IMG/VR virus record: IMGVR_UViG_3300021170_000201
Span: 1-24,265 of that record
Origin: a virus
DNA length: 24,265 bases
Reading direction: 5' to 3' (one strand)
The notes under the pieces were generated by a model. The model was given only the letters and a program-made list of their open reading frames with translations, was not told where the DNA came from and searched no databases. Each line of letters starts with the position of its first letter. Position 1 is the stretch's first letter. Of the stretch, positions 23,018 through 24,265 are shown piece by piece. The position numbers were made by a program, and so were the translations under genes.

Positions 23018-23193
23018 TGGCCAAAGAACACGAGCATCACATGGGTCATGAGAAGAAAGAGCACGGCATGGGCGGCAAGCATAAGGAGTCCCACGGCCAG
23101 CCCGGTTTGGGCAAAAAGATGGCCGGTTTCAGCTCCAAGGTCGGCAAGAATCACAAACACTTCGGCAAGGAGATGTCTCCAGCCGGGAAGTAA
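23017..23193 (+). CDS. Histidine-rich small protein, 58 aa
   Basis: Begins MAKEHEHHMGHEKKEHGMGG. Nine His in 58 residues and many Lys and Gly, with no hydrophobic core. A metal-binding or disordered role is possible, and such His-rich tails are known in metal-handling proteins; in a head module it may be a decoration or DNA-contact peptide. Coupled to the previous gene by TAATG. I do not recognise the family. Confidence 0.55.
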   Translation: MAKEHEHHMGHEKKEHGMGGKHKESHGQPGLGKKMAGFSSKVGKNHKHFGKEMSPAGK

Positions 23194-23195
23194 TC

Positions 23196-23597
23196 ATGGC
23201 ATCCTTTGCCCCACCTCCGGCACCTTCAGGCGTGAGCGCGGCCCCGCTGCCTCCGCTGCCAAACCTTCCTTCGACCGCTGCTCCTGGGCCGGGGGGCGAC
23301 TCCACATCGTCCCCCCTCGCCTCCCTGATGAGCGGAATCATGCCGGTCAAATCGGCTGTCGATGCGATCAACGCAGCATGCAAACAGATCGTCCAATCGG
23401 GTGTCGTCCCTGGCGCACCTGAAGTCTGTGCCCAAATCATCGCAGCGGCTCAATCGCTTCTCCCTATGGCTGCACAAGCGGCTATGCAATCTGCCGGACC
23501 AACCGGTCCCCCGGCTGGCGGTCCACAAGGTGGCCCTCCCGGCATGTCGCCGATGCCGCCGCCTCCCGGCGCGCCGCCCAACTTAGGAGGCATGTAG
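23196..23597 (+). CDS. Pro/Ala/Gly-rich hypothetical head-region protein, 133 aa
   Basis: Low-complexity ends (ASFAPPPAPSGVSAAPLPPL and GGPQGGPPGMSPMPPPPGAP) flank a compact helical centre with two Cys (SAVDAINAACKQIVQSG, EVCAQIIAAAQSLLPMAAQA). No export signal. It starts 2 nt after the His-rich gene and lies before the scaffold candidate. Possibly a minor head protein or scaffold cofactor. Confidence 0.6.
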   Translation: MASFAPPPAPSGVSAAPLPPLPNLPSTAAPGPGGDSTSSPLASLMSGIMPVKSAVDAINAACKQIVQSGVVPGAPEVCAQIIAAAQSLLPMAAQAAMQSAGPTGPPAGGPQGGPPGMSPMPPPPGAPPNLGGM

Positions 23598-23604
23598 GAG
23601 CCTT

Positions 23605-24265
23605 ATGACTGCCAAAGAGAAATTGAAGTGGCTCATTGAAGATGCCGGTCTCGACGAGGCTACGGCGAAGGCGATCCTCGACAACGAGAAGCTGGTCAAG
23701 AAGGCCGACAAGTTTGTGCAGCAGGACGAGTACGATTCCTTGCAGGCTAAGGCCGCCGAGCTTGAGATGAGTTACAACGGCACCAAGGACAAGCCTGGTG
23801 CCAAGGCATATCAGGACTGGTACGCGGCTAATTTCAACAAGGTCAAGGAATACGAGACGGCCCTGGTGAAGTACCAGGAGCGCTTTGGCGCTCTCGACGC
23901 GACTGTGCCTCCCGATGACAAGAAAGGCAAGCCTGTGCAGCTGACCCAGGAAGACATCGACCGCCGTGTCAACGAAGTCATTCAACAGAACTATGCGCCG
24001 CGCTGGTCGGACTTGCTCACGAGTACCGGCACCATCGTTCAAAAGCACATGCGGGCGGGTCGCAAGACCGACATTGACTTCAAGCGACTGTCCGAGATTG
24101 CTCAGACTAAGAACAGTGACCTGCTCGCCGCCTACGATGAATACGATGCGCCCGAGCGCGAAGCCGCCGCCAAAGCCGCAACCGACGCCGAAGTGGATCG
24201 CCGCGTCAACGAGAAACTAGCCGCTGCGCGCACTCAGCAGTTCTTCCCCTCTGGCGCGGATGCAA
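23605..24265 (+). CDS. Scaffold-like protein, partial at right edge
   Basis: Open for 220 codons to the edge with no stop. It is highly charged and helical: MTAKEKLKWLIEDAGLDEAT, LVKYQERFGALDA, EDIDRRVNEVIQQN, then RREAA-type Ala/Glu/Arg sections near the end, the profile of a phage scaffolding protein and placed where one is expected, between portal and the (unseen) major capsid gene. AGGAG ends 4 nt before the ATG at 23605. A capsid protein fused to a scaffold domain cannot be excluded because the C-terminus is missing. Confidence 0.65.
   Translation, partial: MTAKEKLKWLIEDAGLDEATAKAILDNEKLVKKADKFVQQDEYDSLQAKAAELEMSYNGTKDKPGAKAYQDWYAANFNKVKEYETALVKYQERFGALDATVPPDDKKGKPVQLTQEDIDRRVNEVIQQNYAPRWSDLLTSTGTIVQKHMRAGRKTDIDFKRLSEIAQTKNSDLLAAYDEYDAPEREAAAKAATDAEVDRRVNEKLAAARTQQFFPSGADA

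Overview
The window is a stretch of tailed double-stranded DNA phage (or prophage) genome. The right third carries a recognisable packaging and head module: a putative small terminase, a large terminase split over two reading frames, a portal protein and a scaffold-like protein running off the right edge. The middle carries long tail-fibre-like genes and a lysis-type cassette. The left carries many tiny early-type genes. No integrase, repressor, major capsid or tail-tube gene is present, so lifestyle cannot be decided. The host is probably a didermal bacterium, because there is a lipoprotein, a peptidoglycan L,D-transpeptidase-fold enzyme and several Sec signal peptides with cysteine pairs. 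An Acidobacteriota-like soil host would fit the secreted beta-propeller and fibre style, but that is only an impression.

Layout. (1) 1-2452, minus strand: a leftward group of small phage genes: an Ala-rich protein cut by the window edge, an HNH endonuclease and three unrecognised proteins. (2) 2453-3268: a control region with one small rightward RanBP2-type zinc-finger gene, repeated short sequence motifs and several dyads. (3) 3269-5022, plus strand: a tightly coupled operon of very small genes, several with zinc-binding cysteine pairs and one equivalent to the DNA-binding domain IV of DnaA. (4) 4985-15018, minus strand: a long operon that starts with exported fibre-like, beta-propeller and collagen-like proteins and ends with holin-like membrane proteins, a Tlde1/DUF2778-like lysin and a lipoprotein. 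(5) 15040-24265, plus strand: small terminase candidate, another exported fibre, split TerL, small proteins, portal, small head-region proteins and scaffold.

Three patterns stand out. First, six fibre- or surface-type proteins begin with Sec signal peptides, unusual for virion proteins, which are normally assembled in the cytoplasm. Second, an exact 11-13 bp motif (CTTCTAGGTGAAG) and a 19 bp palindrome (AAATTCCAGCCTGGAATTT) recur together and only in three intergenic regions, which looks like a phage-wide operator or stoperator network. Third, many transcription units have a TATAAT-like hexamer only 6-12 nt upstream of an ATG with no Shine-Dalgarno sequence, implying leaderless or near-leaderless mRNAs, including a divergent pair sharing one overlapping -10 at 15024-15030. 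The TerL ATPase and nuclease halves are separate proteins joined by a TGATG stop-start overlap.

All functions are read from sequence motifs by eye. No database search was possible.
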